NCBI GenBank assembly: GCA_031291335.1
Contig: JARLJF010000134.1
Location: 1 to 35,540 of the forward strand
Reading direction: 5' to 3'
Source of the DNA: Pandoraea sp.
Lineage (GTDB): Bacteria; Pseudomonadota; Gammaproteobacteria; Burkholderiales; Burkholderiaceae
Length of the DNA stretch: 35,540 bases
Shown: piece by piece, positions 7,800 to 16,674 of the stretch
Layout: each line of letters opens with the position of its first letter
How positions within the stretch are numbered: the first letter of the stretch is position 1
The notes under the pieces: generated by a model
Told to the model about the DNA's origin: nothing
What the model saw: the letters and a program-made list of their open reading frames with translations, nothing else
Databases searched by the model: none
Made by a program: the position numbers and the translations under genes

Positions 7800-8462
7800 A
7801 TGCCTGCCGTTGCCTCGTTTCTCGATCGTGCCGCCGCAGGTAACGCGCTGGCCGAAGTGCTCGCGTCACATGAATTGATCACACGCTGCGCCCCACCCCT
7901 GGTGCTGGCCATTCCTCGGGGCGGAGTGCCGGTGGCGCTGCCCATCGCCCGCCAATTGAACGGGACACTCGACGTCCTGCTCGCCCACAAGTTGCGTGCC
8001 CCCCATCAATCGGAACTGGCAGTGGGCGCCGTCGACGAATTCGGCGGCATCTTCCTCGCCGATCACGCGCTGTCGCTCGGCGCGACGGGCACCTACCTCT
8101 CGCATGAAACGGCGCGTCAGCGGGCCCTCATTCAGCAGCGGCGGCAAAACTATACGCCGGGACGCGGCGCGCCGCATGTGCAAGACCGGCCGGTCGTGGT
8201 CGTCGACGACGGTATCGCCACCGGCGCGACGATGATCGCGGCATTGCGGGCGATGCGGCGTCTCGGGGCGACACCACTCATCGCTTGTGCGCCGGTCGGC
8301 GCGCGCGACGCCGTCGCGCGTCTGGCCACCTTGGCCGATGCCGTGGTCTGTCTTGAAACGCCTGAACCGTTCTACGCGGTGAGCGTGGTGTACAGCGATT
8401 TCGCACAGACCGACGACGCCACCGTCATCGCGCTGCTCGCCATGGCGGCGGATCGTCCGTAG
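7800..8462 (+). CDS. phosphoribosyltransferase
   Basis: The 220-residue enzyme belongs to the type I phosphoribosyltransferase fold. The PRPP-binding loop 'VVVVDDGIATGATM' is at 132-145, with the paired acidic residues Asp136-Asp137. An N-terminal 'VLAIPRGGVPVALPIA' (35-50) is the pyrophosphate loop region. This subgroup, often annotated simply as phosphoribosyltransferase, is common in Proteobacteria and has no assigned base substrate. The start at 7800 is preferred over 7752 because the extra 16 residues (PSPGFATRP...) are not family-like. It is probably transcribed on its own. Confidence 0.85.
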   Translation: MPAVASFLDRAAAGNALAEVLASHELITRCAPPLVLAIPRGGVPVALPIARQLNGTLDVLLAHKLRAPHQSELAVGAVDEFGGIFLADHALSLGATGTYLSHETARQRALIQQRRQNYTPGRGAPHVQDRPVVVVDDGIATGATMIAALRAMRRLGATPLIACAPVGARDAVARLATLADAVVCLETPEPFYAVSVVYSDFAQTDDATVIALLAMAADRP

Positions 8463-8617
8463 GTCGCTGCCGACATCCGTCTCTCAGGGAAGGCTCGCCG
8501 TAGCGGCATACCCCGCGATTGCACTACACTTGAGCCTGCTGCGCGCTATCCCCCAACGGGAGAAACGAGCGCGTTGCCTGCGCCGCCTCTTGCCCCTCAG
8601 TTTCGACGGAGCCTGTG

Positions 8618-9148
8618 ATGACGACGTCCCTGATTCTCAACGTGATTGGCCCGGATCGCCCGGGCCTGGTCAATGCGATCGCCGATCGCGCCGCTGCCTC
8701 CGGTGCCAATTGGCTGGAGAGCCGCCTCGCCAATCTTGCCGGACAGTTCGCCGGCATCATCCATCTGCAAGTCCCCGACGACCACGCCGAGGCGCTCACG
8801 CAAGCCTTGCACTCGCTCGAAACGCACGGCCTGCAAATCTCCGTCACGCGCGCGCAAAGCGCCGCCGCCGATCCGGCCGCCCGTACGCTGCAACTCGACC
8901 TAGTCGGGCAGGATCACCCGGGCATCGTCAAGGAAATCTCGCACGTACTCTTCTCGCGCGGCATCAGCATCGACGAACTGGCGACGGAATGCGTTGAGGG
9001 ATCGATGTCGGGTGGCACCCTGTTCCGCGCGACGGCCCGCCTTCACGTGCCAGCGAGTGTCAGTACGGAATCGCTGCGCGAGACGCTGGAAAGCCTTGCC
9101 GACGACCTGATGGTCGATGTCGAACTCGATTCGCCTGCCGGTGCGTGA
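8618..9148 (+). CDS. double ACT domain protein, GcvR-like
   Basis: The 176-residue protein consists of two ACT domains: residues 3-80 ('LILNVIGPDRPGLVNAIADRAAASGANWLESRLANLAGQFAGIIHL') and 90-170 ('LQLDLVGQDHPGIVKEISHVLFSRGISIDELAT'). Both contain the D-x-P-G turn that binds amino-acid effectors. In Escherichia coli, GcvR binds glycine and blocks GcvA activation of the glycine cleavage operon. No gcv genes are present here, so its partner is elsewhere. The ATG at 8618 directly follows an in-frame GTG; either could be used. The next gene begins 11 bases after its stop, suggesting co-transcription. Confidence 0.85.
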   Translation: MTTSLILNVIGPDRPGLVNAIADRAAASGANWLESRLANLAGQFAGIIHLQVPDDHAEALTQALHSLETHGLQISVTRAQSAAADPAARTLQLDLVGQDHPGIVKEISHVLFSRGISIDELATECVEGSMSGGTLFRATARLHVPASVSTESLRETLESLADDLMVDVELDSPAGA

Positions 9149-9158
9149 GCGCGCACCG

Positions 9159-9746
9159 ATGAAGCGAGCCTTCCTGTTCGTCCTCGGGGCGGTAGCGATC
9201 CTCGCCCTGCTCTCGCTGCTCCCGCTGCCGTTCGAGCGCCAGACGCACGTGGTCAACACGGTCACGCTGCGCGCGCCGCCGCAGGCCGTCTACGACTACG
9301 CCACCACGCCCGATAACTGGCCGAAGTGGCATCCGGCATCGATCAACGTACAAGGAGCGACCGACCATCCGCTCAAGGCAGGAGAAGAAGTCGCCGAAGA
9401 ATTCCGGCTCGCGGGCCGTCACGGCATCGTTCACTGGAAGGTCGTTGACGCGAATCCACCGCTCGAATGGCGCATTGAAGGCCAGATCAACCGGCGTCCG
9501 TCCGGTGAGATTCGCTACAAGCTCACGCCCGATGGCACCGGCACACGCTTCGAGCGCGACTTCATCTATCGCACGCCGAATCTGCTCTTCCTGATTCTCG
9601 ATCCGATCTTCATCGGGCCGCGCATGCGGGGGGAGTCGTCGCAAGCCGCGAAGCAACTCGAACAGGTCTTCGAGGCGCTAACCCCCACCACGCCTGCACC
9701 GGCGTCGATACCGGACTCCGCCGCGAGCGCCGCCCCGGCTCAGTGA
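9159..9746 (+). CDS. SRPBCC (START-like) family protein with N-terminal anchor
   Basis: The 195-residue protein starts MKRAFLFVLGAVAILALLSLLPLPF, a membrane anchor or signal peptide, followed by a helix-grip START/Bet v1-type domain (about 30-165) opening 'NTVTLRAPPQAVYDYATTPDNWPKWHPA'. This 'vY.y..d...wp.W' pattern is the hallmark of polyketide-cyclase/SRPBCC proteins that hold hydrophobic ligands. The tail (170-195) is Pro/Ala-rich and likely disordered. It begins 11 bases after the GcvR-like gene, so the two are probably one transcript, though no functional link is evident. Confidence 0.82.
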   Translation: MKRAFLFVLGAVAILALLSLLPLPFERQTHVVNTVTLRAPPQAVYDYATTPDNWPKWHPASINVQGATDHPLKAGEEVAEEFRLAGRHGIVHWKVVDANPPLEWRIEGQINRRPSGEIRYKLTPDGTGTRFERDFIYRTPNLLFLILDPIFIGPRMRGESSQAAKQLEQVFEALTPTTPAPASIPDSAASAAPAQ

Positions 9747-9779
9747 CCGTGCAGAGCGCGGGAGTGAGGCTCACACGCC

Positions 9780-10538
9780 TTATTCGTTGAACGTCGCGGC
9801 CATCGTCTCGGCCGCGGCCTCAAGATCGGGCAAAAACGTCATCAGCTTGTCGAGCGTGCAATGCTGCGCGCTAGCCTGCACCGCGATGGCGGCACACGCG
9901 CGATTGCGGTCGAGCATGACCGGCACGGCCACCGCGATCATGCCCGGCACGTGTTCTTCGTTGTTGGTGCCCACCCGGCGCTTGCGCGTTTCCGTCAATT
10001 CTTCGCGCAGATCTTCGAGATCGGTGATGGTGTTCTCGGCGCGCGGCCGCAGCGGCAGATGCGCGATCAGCTTCTCGCGACGCGCCCGCGGCAGGAACGC
10101 CAGCAACAGCTTGCCGCTCGCGGTGCAGTGCAGCGGCACACGCGAACCGGGCGAAAGCTTGAGCTGACGTGACCATTCGGTCTCCACACGATCGAGGTAG
10201 ACGAGGTCGTCACCCGAGAGCATCGACAAATTGCAGGTCTCGCCCAACTTGTCGACCAGTTGCTGGAGGATGGCATGACGCGCAGCGGCCGGGCCGACGT
10301 GCATCAGCGCATTAACGGCCATGGCGCGCACCCGCGACGACGGCTCGTAATGCCGGCTGCCGGCCTCACGCGTGACCAGCCAGGCGGCTTCGAGTTGCTT
10401 GAGAATGCGATGCACGGTCTGCTTGGGCAGACCGATGGCGGCGACGATCTCCGCCAGTGTCATCGGCGTGCCTGAGGCACTGAGAATTTCGAGAATGCGA
10501 AATGCGCGGACGGCCGCAGCGTTCGACTGATTGCTCAT
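9780..10538 (-). CDS. IclR family transcriptional regulator
   Basis: The 252-residue protein has an N-terminal winged helix (about 8-60; recognition helix in 'LAEIVAAIGLPKQTVHRILKQLEAAWLV') and a C-terminal IclR effector domain. The latter includes 'PLHCTASGKLLLAFLP' (about 134-149) and 'RVGTNNEEHVPGMIAVAVPV' (about 196-216), the usual ligand-pocket signatures. IclR proteins typically control catabolic genes of aromatic or short organic acids. The gene is convergent with the SRPBCC gene (33 bases apart) and lies downstream of the dehydrogenase gene on the same strand, a possible target. The effector is unknown. Confidence 0.9.
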   Translation of the reverse strand: MSNQSNAAAVRAFRILEILSASGTPMTLAEIVAAIGLPKQTVHRILKQLEAAWLVTREAGSRHYEPSSRVRAMAVNALMHVGPAAARHAILQQLVDKLGETCNLSMLSGDDLVYLDRVETEWSRQLKLSPGSRVPLHCTASGKLLLAFLPRARREKLIAHLPLRPRAENTITDLEDLREELTETRKRRVGTNNEEHVPGMIAVAVPVMLDRNRACAAIAVQASAQHCTLDKLMTFLPDLEAAAETMAATFNE

Positions 10539-10838
10539 GTCGGTACCTGAATCTCGGGTTCGAGTTGTGTTCTAGATCGTTATCGCTCGCGGCGGTCTCC
10601 CTGCTGCCCAACGTCGGCACGTCACCGCTTCAGCCCGCTCCCAAGCTGCCACGCCGACGTACCGTCGCGCCGCGACGTCCCGTTTTCCGCATTCTAGTGC
10701 CAATCGATACCTGCTGACGATTGGAGACAAACCCGGAGATATTTCGAATACCTGATATTAGATAGCCGCAAACGGCAGCGGCCCGGCTAACTGCCGGGCC
10801 GGGTTATACCGACGTCACCGTCGTCCCGCCGGTTTGGC
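10539..10838. other. intergenic region between IclR regulator and dehydrogenase
   Basis: The stretch holds the IclR promoter region and the hairpin downstream of the dehydrogenase (listed separately). An AT-richer patch at about 10,735-10,765 (GATATTTCGAATACCTGATATTAG) is the likeliest place for regulatory contacts. I see no gene. Confidence 0.4.
10779..10801 (-). terminator. terminator-like hairpin after the dehydrogenase gene
   Basis: A 9-bp GC-rich stem (CGGCCCGGC / GCCGGGCCG) with a 5-base loop lies 38 bases beyond the stop of the minus-strand dehydrogenase. No good T-run follows in that direction (only GCCGTTTGC), so termination may be weak or need other factors. Confidence 0.5.
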
Positions 10839-11813
10839 TCAGCCCTTGCCCGACAACACCCGCAAACGATGGATCAGGCTGGACGTATCCCAGCGCGAAC
10901 CGCCAAGCGCCTGCACGTCACCATAAAACTGATCGACAAGCGCCGTGACCGGCAGCGACACGCCGTTGCGCTGCGCTTCGGCCAGACACAGCCCCAGGTC
11001 CTTGCGCATCCAGTCCACGGCGAAACCGAAGTCGAACTTGCCGTCGATCATCGTCTGGCCGCGATTGTCCATTTGCCAGCTTGCCGCCGCGCCCTTGTTG
11101 ATGACGTCGAGCACGAGCGGCATGTCCAGCCCCGCGCGTTGACCGAAGTTGATCGCCTCGGACAACCCCTGCACAAGTCCGGCGATGCAGATCTGATTGA
11201 CCATCTTGGCCAATTGCCCTGCGCCGGCTTCGCCGATACGGGTGACGGCACGCCCGTAGGCACCGAGCGTGGCCGCAACACGGTCGAACGCCGGTGCGTC
11301 GCCACCGCACATGATCGTGAGCACGCCGTTCTTGGCGCCGGCTTCACCGCCCGACACGGGGGCGTCGACGAAGTGCAGGCCTTTCTCGCGGGCCGCCGCG
11401 TAGAGTTCGCGCGCCACATCGGCCGATGCGGTCGTGTGATCGACGAAGACGGCGTCTGCCTTCATGCCGGCAAAGGCGCCCTGCTCGCCGAGTACGATGC
11501 TGCGCAGGTCGTCGTCGTTGCCCACGCAGGCGGCCACGATGTCGGCGTCGCGCACGGCTTCAGCCGGGGTGGCGGCCGTTGCCCCGCCATATTCCTTGGC
11601 CCATTGCTGCGCCTTGGCTGCCGTACGGTTATAGACCGTGACCTGATGGCCCGCGCGTTGCAGATGGCCGGCCATGGGATAACCCATCACGCCCAGACCG
11701 AGAAATGCGACACGAAGGGAAGATGCTTGCGATGAGGGGGAAGTCAATTCGAGGGCCTCGCAGGTTGATTCGCTAAGAGGGGGCTCAAGGGGGCGCGAGA
11801 CTGGCTTGCGCAC
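10839..11813 (-). CDS. NAD(P)-dependent beta-hydroxyacid dehydrogenase (GarR/MmsB-like)
   Basis: The protein belongs to the 3-hydroxyisobutyrate / tartronate semialdehyde reductase family. The Rossmann motif 'VAFLGLGVMGYPMAG' is at 35-49, the substrate loop 'DAPVSGGEAGA' at 150-160, and the catalytic lysine is in 'GAGQLAKMVNQI' (Lys203). These enzymes interconvert beta-hydroxy acids and semialdehydes; the exact substrate cannot be told. With the GTG at 11813 it has 324 residues, about 25 more than usual. A TTG at 11747 preceded by GAGG would give 302 residues and may be the true start. The neighbouring IclR gene may control it. Confidence 0.88.
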   Translation of the reverse strand: MRKPVSRPLEPPLSESTCEALELTSPSSQASSLRVAFLGLGVMGYPMAGHLQRAGHQVTVYNRTAAKAQQWAKEYGGATAATPAEAVRDADIVAACVGNDDDLRSIVLGEQGAFAGMKADAVFVDHTTASADVARELYAAAREKGLHFVDAPVSGGEAGAKNGVLTIMCGGDAPAFDRVAATLGAYGRAVTRIGEAGAGQLAKMVNQICIAGLVQGLSEAINFGQRAGLDMPLVLDVINKGAAASWQMDNRGQTMIDGKFDFGFAVDWMRKDLGLCLAEAQRNGVSLPVTALVDQFYGDVQALGGSRWDTSSLIHRLRVLSGKG

Positions 11814-12032
11814 ACGATGGCCCTGTCTGAAATACAGGGGGCTTGCGAGCCATCATTATAGAGACGGGCTGCGCCCGGGCGCCAGCGCAATCCCCCGCCA
11901 CACGGGGCATTCGCGCCATATCGCCCCAGTTTGGTGCGCCGCCGAGCCTCACATAATCATTCGTAAACAGAACGTCACCGTGCCGGTTTGAAAAATTCTG
12001 TTTCCGTGACTGGCGTTGCTGCCCGGTTCCGA

Positions 12033-12038
12033 TACAAT
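12033..12038 (+). promoter_or_regulatory. candidate -10 box of the tol operon, abutting ybgC
   Basis: TACAAT lies only 7 bases before the ATG at 12046, so transcription would start at or next to the start codon. The -35 position is weak (nothing close to TTGACA 16-19 bases upstream). An AT-richer segment with TTGAAA lies near 11,986. Confidence 0.35.
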
Positions 12039-12045
12039 GCGCGGC

Positions 12046-12519
12046 ATGGCTGATTTTGATACCAGTTGGTCAATTCGCGTTTACTACGAGGACACCGACG
12101 CCGGAGGCGTCGTCTTCTACGCCAACTACTTAAAATTCTTTGAGCGGGCCCGCACCGAGTGGCTCCGTTCGCTCGGCATCGAGCAACTCGAACTGGCCCG
12201 CAGTACCGGGATGATTTTCATCGTGCGCTCGACTGCCGTCGACTATCTGAGCCCCGCCCGGCTGGACGATCTCCTCACTATCAAGAGCCGTATTGAGCGC
12301 ATTGGCGGGGCATCCGTCGATTTCCAACAGGAAGCCTGGCGCGACGCGTCTGGCGGCAGCAGCGAACTGTTGGCGCGCGGAAGCATCAAAATCGGCTGTG
12401 TGGCAGCAGACACCCTGCGCCCGGGAAAAATCCCTGCGCAAGTGCGTCTCGTCATGCAATCGGCCGCCAAGTCGGCCAACGCCGCAGCGGGTGAGCCTGC
12501 CCGTCCGGCGGCCGCCTGA
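12046..12519 (+). CDS. ybgC: acyl-CoA thioesterase YbgC
   Basis: The 157-residue protein is the hotdog-fold thioesterase that usually heads the tol-pal operon. Its active-site signature 'RVYYEDTDAGGVVFYANYLKF' starts at residue 11, with Asp18 the expected catalytic residue, followed by 'FERARTEWLRSLGI'. Where enterobacterial YbgC has Tyr-His, this one has Phe-Tyr after 'GGVV', a form I associate with betaproteobacteria. It hydrolyses acyl-CoA and has been linked to phospholipid synthesis proteins at the membrane. The start at 12046 is the family-like one; an in-frame ATG at 12037 overlaps the TACAAT box. tolQ follows after 39 bases. Confidence 0.93.
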   Translation: MADFDTSWSIRVYYEDTDAGGVVFYANYLKFFERARTEWLRSLGIEQLELARSTGMIFIVRSTAVDYLSPARLDDLLTIKSRIERIGGASVDFQQEAWRDASGGSSELLARGSIKIGCVAADTLRPGKIPAQVRLVMQSAAKSANAAAGEPARPAAA

Positions 12520-12558
12520 AGCCAACGACAAGAATTCCGGTCAGTCAACAACCACACC

Positions 12559-13233
12559 ATGCCCGATCAAGATCTTTCTATTATTTCGCTGGTCATGCAT
12601 GCCAGCGTGCTCGCGCAGGCAGTCATGGCATTGCTGCTGCTACTCTCGCTGCTCTCGTGGACGCACATCTTCCGCAAGATCTTCGCGATTCGTCGCGCCC
12701 GTGCCCAGACCGAGCGCTTCGAGCGCGATTTCTGGTCGGGTGGCGATCTTCAGGCGCTCTACCAAAGCGCCCTGAACAACCGCCATCAGACGGGTTCGCT
12801 CGAACGCATCTTCGAATCGGGCATGCGCGAGTACATCAAGGCGAGCGAAAAAGGTCTGAACGATCCGCATGCGATTCTGGACGGCGCACGCCGCGCCATG
12901 CGCGCTTGCTATCAACGTGAAATGGACGCGCTTGAAGCCAATCTGCCGTTCCTCGCCTCGGTCGGTTCGGTCAGCCCGTACATCGGCCTGTTCGGGACGG
13001 TGTGGGGTATCATGAACGCTTTCCGCGGCCTGTCGAACGTGCAACAAGCCACGCTCGCCAATGTGGCACCGGGTATCGCGGAAGCACTGGTGGCGACAGC
13101 CATCGGTCTCTTCGCCGCTATCCCTGCCGTGGTTGCCTACAACCGCTTCGCCAACGACATCGACCGGCTGTCGATCCGCTTCGAGAGCTTCGTCGAAGAG
13201 TTCTCCAACATCCTGCAACGGCAGATTCACTAA
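12559..13233 (+). CDS. tolQ: Tol-Pal system protein TolQ
   Basis: The 224-residue inner-membrane protein is of the MotA/TolQ/ExbB family. It has three membrane helices (about 10-32, 132-155 and 168-192) and the conserved 'LASVGSVSPYIGLFGTVWGIMNAF' with the later 'GIAEALVATAIGLFAAIPAVVAYNRF'. TolQ forms the pentameric proton channel around the TolR dimer and energises TolA. Length and order are standard. No strong ribosome binding site precedes the ATG, so coupling to ybgC translation is possible. tolR begins 21 bases after its stop. Confidence 0.97.
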   Translation: MPDQDLSIISLVMHASVLAQAVMALLLLLSLLSWTHIFRKIFAIRRARAQTERFERDFWSGGDLQALYQSALNNRHQTGSLERIFESGMREYIKASEKGLNDPHAILDGARRAMRACYQREMDALEANLPFLASVGSVSPYIGLFGTVWGIMNAFRGLSNVQQATLANVAPGIAEALVATAIGLFAAIPAVVAYNRFANDIDRLSIRFESFVEEFSNILQRQIH

Positions 13234-13254
13234 GCATTCCGGGAGCGCCGAGAC

Positions 13255-13689
13255 ATGGCAGGTTCTATGCGCAACGCTCGCCGCGGCCGTCGCGCCATGG
13301 CGGACATCAACGTCGTACCGTACATCGACGTGATGTTGGTGCTGCTCGTCATCTTCATGGTGGCCGCACCCCTGGTCGCGCCGTCGATCGTCAATTTGCC
13401 GAGCGTCGCCAATGCGAGTCCGCAGCAGCAGACGCCGCCGGTGGTCGTCAATATCGAAGCCGATAACCGTATGCTGGTGCGCTACAAGGATGGTGAGAAC
13501 ACCATCGAGCAGCGCATGAGCGGGGGCGATCTGACCGGCTTTCTCCAGGGCCGTCAGGCCGCGAATCCGGATCAGCCGGTCGTCATTGCCGCCGACAAGT
13601 CGGTGCGCTATGAAATCGTCATGAATGTGATGTCCGATCTCAAGGCCCAGGGCGTCAAACGCGTGGGCCTGCTCGTCAAGCAGAAATGA
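13255..13689 (+). CDS. tolR: Tol-Pal system protein TolR
   Basis: The 144-residue protein has one membrane helix (about 20-42), 'DINVVPYIDVMLVLLVIFMVAAP'. It contains the essential membrane aspartate in 'PYIDVMLVLL' (Asp23) that carries protons in the ExbD/TolR family. The periplasmic part (about 60-144) ends 'GVKRVGLLVKQK' and dimerises next to peptidoglycan. Its stop overlaps the tolA start by 4 bases (ATGA), showing translational coupling. Confidence 0.97.
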   Translation: MAGSMRNARRGRRAMADINVVPYIDVMLVLLVIFMVAAPLVAPSIVNLPSVANASPQQQTPPVVVNIEADNRMLVRYKDGENTIEQRMSGGDLTGFLQGRQAANPDQPVVIAADKSVRYEIVMNVMSDLKAQGVKRVGLLVKQK

Positions 13690-14738
13690 GCCGCACCGTA
13701 GCCCGTTCCGACCGTCCTAATCGCCCTATCGGCCCGCGCAACGATGAGCGCGGCACGGGGCGGGCATTTCTCCTCGCGCTGTTCATGCACGCGCTGCTGT
13801 TTGCGCTGCTCTTTTATGGCATGCGCTGGCAGAACAGCTCCCCTGCCGGCTCCGAAGCCGAGTTGTGGACGCCCTCGGAAGTCGCCGAACCGACGCCACA
13901 GGTCGTGACGCCCCCGCCGACACCCGCACCGCCCGCGATCGCCGCGCCGACACCGCCGGACGAGGACGCCGACATCGCGCTCCAGCAGAAAAAGCGCAAA
14001 CAGGAGCAGCAAGCCGCCGAACAGGCGCGTCTGCTCGAGGCGCAGCAGGAAAAGGCACGTCAGGAAGCGCTCAAGCAGAAACAACTCGCCGATCAGCAGG
14101 CCGCTGCCGACCTCGCCCGCAAGAAAGCGGCCGCAGAGGACGCGGCGCGCCAGCAGAAGCTGGCCGATCAGAAGAAGGCTGACGAGCTGAAGCATCAGAA
14201 GGAAGAAGATGCCAAGAAAGCCGAGCAGTTGAAGCAGCAACAATTGGCCGATGCTCAGAAAAAGGCAGACGCCGAGAAGAAGGCTGCGGATGACAAGGCC
14301 GCCAAGGCCAAGGCAGCGAAGGAAGCGGCAGCGCAGAAGGCAGCCGATGCGGCCCGGGCTGAGCGTCTCGCCTCGTTGCGCGGCATGGCAAACGGCACGC
14401 CGGGCGCCAACGGCAATGGCCTGGGCACGCAGGCTGGCGGCACGGGCGCGGGCGGCGGTGGCACCGGCGCAGCAGGCTATGCCGAACGCGTGCGCGCCAA
14501 GGTCATGCCGAATATTGCCTATGCAGGCGATACGACGGGCAACCCGCAGGCCATCGTTGCCGTGCGCATTGCGCCGGACGGCAGCATTCTGTCGATGCAA
14601 TTGACGAAGTCGAGCGGCAATCCGGCGTGGGACGCCGCCGCCATGGCCGCCATCAAGAAATCAGATCCTTTGCCGCGCGGTGTCGACGGCAAAGCCCCGC
14701 CCCCGACGCTCGACATTCACCTCCGACCCAAGGGCTGA
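13686..14738 (+). CDS. tolA: Tol-Pal system protein TolA
   Basis: The 350-residue protein links the inner-membrane motor to Pal and TolB. A membrane helix at about 27-46 is followed by a Pro-rich stretch (about 65-92), then a long Ala/Lys/Gln/Glu helical domain (about 100-235). After that comes a Gly-rich linker (about 236-262) and the C-terminal TolA/TonB-like domain from 'YAERVRAKVMPNIAY' to the end. The C-terminal domain binds TolB in the periplasm. The start overlaps tolR. Composition and length fit a betaproteobacterial TolA; the coding of the helical domain produces repetitive GC-rich DNA. Confidence 0.95.
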   Translation: MSRTVARSDRPNRPIGPRNDERGTGRAFLLALFMHALLFALLFYGMRWQNSSPAGSEAELWTPSEVAEPTPQVVTPPPTPAPPAIAAPTPPDEDADIALQQKKRKQEQQAAEQARLLEAQQEKARQEALKQKQLADQQAAADLARKKAAAEDAARQQKLADQKKADELKHQKEEDAKKAEQLKQQQLADAQKKADAEKKAADDKAAKAKAAKEAAAQKAADAARAERLASLRGMANGTPGANGNGLGTQAGGTGAGGGGTGAAGYAERVRAKVMPNIAYAGDTTGNPQAIVAVRIAPDGSILSMQLTKSSGNPAWDAAAMAAIKKSDPLPRGVDGKAPPPTLDIHLRPKG

Positions 14739-14840
14739 GGAATGTTGTCAAACGGGAACGAAAACCGAGCGAAGCGAGTCCATTTTCATCAGGATGTGGT
14801 AAAAATGGTCCTTGCACCGCGTAACTGACTAATCGAACGC

Positions 14841-16133
14841 ATGCGAATTTCCAGTCAATATGCATGGCGTGCGCTGGTAGCCACCTGGCTCACTGCGGCG
14901 TGCACGATCGCCCATGCGCAGACCCCGCTTACCGTCGAGATCAATGGCGTCGGTACCAACCGTTACCCGATCGCGGTGTCGAACTTCAAGGGCACCGCGC
15001 CGACGGACATTGTGTCCGTCGTCAAGGCTGACCTGAGTAACAGCGGCCGCTTCAACCAGATCGATACCGGCGGCGCCACCGTTGGTGTGGACGATTCGGT
15101 CGACCTCGGCACGTGGCGCGCCAAGGGGGCGAACGCCTTCGTCTCCGGCACGATCGCGCCGGCAGGCAACGGCAACTTCCAGGTCAGCTTCCGTTTGTAT
15201 GACGCCGTGAACGGCCAGCCGCTCGGCGGCCTGGCGCTTACCTCGTCGGCAGCGAATCTGCGGCTGACCGCGCACAAGATTGCCGATTACATTTATCAGA
15301 AGTTGCTGGGCGACCGCGGTGTGTTCGCCACGCGTCTGTCCTATGTGTTGCATAGCGGCAGCAACTACCAGTTGCAGATTTCGGATTCGGACGGTCAGGA
15401 CGCGCGCGTCGCGCTCAACAGCCGCGAGCCGATCATCTCGCCGGCATGGTCGCCGGACGGCACCAAGGTCGCTTACGTGTCGTTCGAGAAGCGCAAGCCG
15501 GTCGTGTACATCCACGATCTGCCCTCGGGCCGTCGTGCAGTGCTGGCCAACGAGAAGGGCAACAACTCGGCGCCGTCGTGGGCGCCGGACGGCAGCAAGC
15601 TGGCCGTGGCCCTCTCGCGTGACGGCAACACGCAGATCTATCAGGTCAACGCCAATGGCGGCGGCCTCAAGCGTCTGTCGCGCAGCGGCGCGATCGACAC
15701 CGAACCGCAGTATTCCCCGGACGGCAAATGGATTTACTTCACGAGCGATCGTGGCGGTGGTCCGCAGATTTACAAGATGCCAGCCGGTGGCGAAGGTGAA
15801 GGCGGAGCGCAGCGCGTCACCTTCAAGGGGAGTTACAACGTCAGCCCGCGAATCAGTCCCGACGGCAAGTTGCTCGCGTTCATCGCGCGTCAAGGCGGCG
15901 GATTCAAGCTGTGCGTGCAGGATATGAGTACTGGCGATGTTACGGCTCTGACCGACACCAGCCACGACGAGTCACCGAGTTTTGCCGCTAACGGCAAGTA
16001 CATTCTTTATGCAACGCAGTCGGGGGGCCGCAAGGTCCTCGCGGCAGTCTCGGTGGACGGGCAAACCCGGCAGATTCTTCAGGTTCGAGGAGGGGAAGTT
16101 CGCGAACCCTCCTGGGGCCCTTTTATGCAATAA
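14841..16133 (+). CDS. tolB: Tol-Pal system beta-propeller protein TolB
   Basis: The 430-residue periplasmic protein has a signal peptide (1-27, cut after IAHA). An N-terminal TolB domain covers about 28-160 ('PIAVSNFKG' to '[13 protein letters not shown]'). A six-bladed WD40-like propeller follows, with repeats '[15 protein letters not shown]', '[15 protein letters not shown]', '[15 protein letters not shown]', '[15 protein letters not shown]' and '[15 protein letters not shown]'. TolB binds Pal and TolA and helps recycle Pal during division. It begins 102 bases after tolA, a gap that could hold an internal promoter. Confidence 0.97.
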   Translation: MRISSQYAWRALVATWLTAACTIAHAQTPLTVEINGVGTNRYPIAVSNFKGTAPTDIVSVVKADLSNSGRFNQIDTGGATVGVDDSVDLGTWRAKGANAFVSGTIAPAGNGNFQVSFRLYDAVNGQPLGGLALTSSAANLRLTAHKIADYIYQKLLGDRGVFATRLSYVLHSGSNYQLQISDSDGQDARVALNSREPIISPAWSPDGTKVAYVSFEKRKPVVYIHDLPSGRRAVLANEKGNNSAPSWAPDGSKLAVALSRDGNTQIYQVNANGGGLKRLSRSGAIDTEPQYSPDGKWIYFTSDRGGGPQIYKMPAGGEGEGGAQRVTFKGSYNVSPRISPDGKLLAFIARQGGGFKLCVQDMSTGDVTALTDTSHDESPSFAANGKYILYATQSGGRKVLAAVSVDGQTRQILQVRGGEVREPSWGPFMQ

Positions 16134-16163
16134 CATCAACAGCAACATCAATCGGAGGCTCAT

Positions 16164-16664
16164 ATGAGTTCCCTGCTTCGTAATATCCTCGCCATCTCTT
16201 CGCTGGCCGCTCTGGCCGCTTGCTCGTCGGGCGTGAAGCTTGACGATCAGGCTAACGCCAACAAGGGTCAGACCACTACCGACGCCCGCGCTGTCGCCCC
16301 CGTCGACGCATCGGCTGACGAACTGAACAACCCGAACGGCCCGCTCGCCAAGCGCAGCGTGTACTTCGGCTTCGACCAATACAGCGTCGACGCTCAGTAC
16401 ACCCCGATGCTCCAGGCTCACGCTGGCTTCCTGAACAAGTACTCGCAACGTCACGTGCTGGTTCAAGGCAACACCGACCCGCGCGGCACGAGCGAATACA
16501 ACCTGGCGCTGGGTCAGAAGCGTGCTGAGTCTGTCGTGAAGGCCCTGTCGGCACTGGGCGCCAACACCAACCAGATGGAAGCCGTTTCGCTGGGCAAGGA
16601 AAAGGCTACGGGCACCGACGAGGCTGGTTGGGCCCAGGACCGTCGCGCCGATCTGGCTTATTGA
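16164..16664 (+). CDS. pal: peptidoglycan-associated lipoprotein Pal
   Basis: The 166-residue outer-membrane lipoprotein has lipobox LAAC with acylated Cys20 and an OmpA-like peptidoglycan-binding domain (about 60-166). The domain includes 'VLVQGNTDPRGTSEYNLALGQKRAESV' and 'GWAQDRRADLAY'. The Asp of 'NTD' and the Arg of 'DRRAD' are the conserved diaminopimelate-binding pair. The family usually has Asp-Glu-Arg-Gly; here it is Asp-Pro-Arg-Gly, and the loop before 'GWAQ' is shorter. A strong GGAGG ribosome binding site precedes the ATG, fitting high expression. cpoB starts 11 bases after the stop. Confidence 0.96.
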   Translation: MSSLLRNILAISSLAALAACSSGVKLDDQANANKGQTTTDARAVAPVDASADELNNPNGPLAKRSVYFGFDQYSVDAQYTPMLQAHAGFLNKYSQRHVLVQGNTDPRGTSEYNLALGQKRAESVVKALSALGANTNQMEAVSLGKEKATGTDEAGWAQDRRADLAY

Positions 16665-16674
16665 TTGAATCGTC

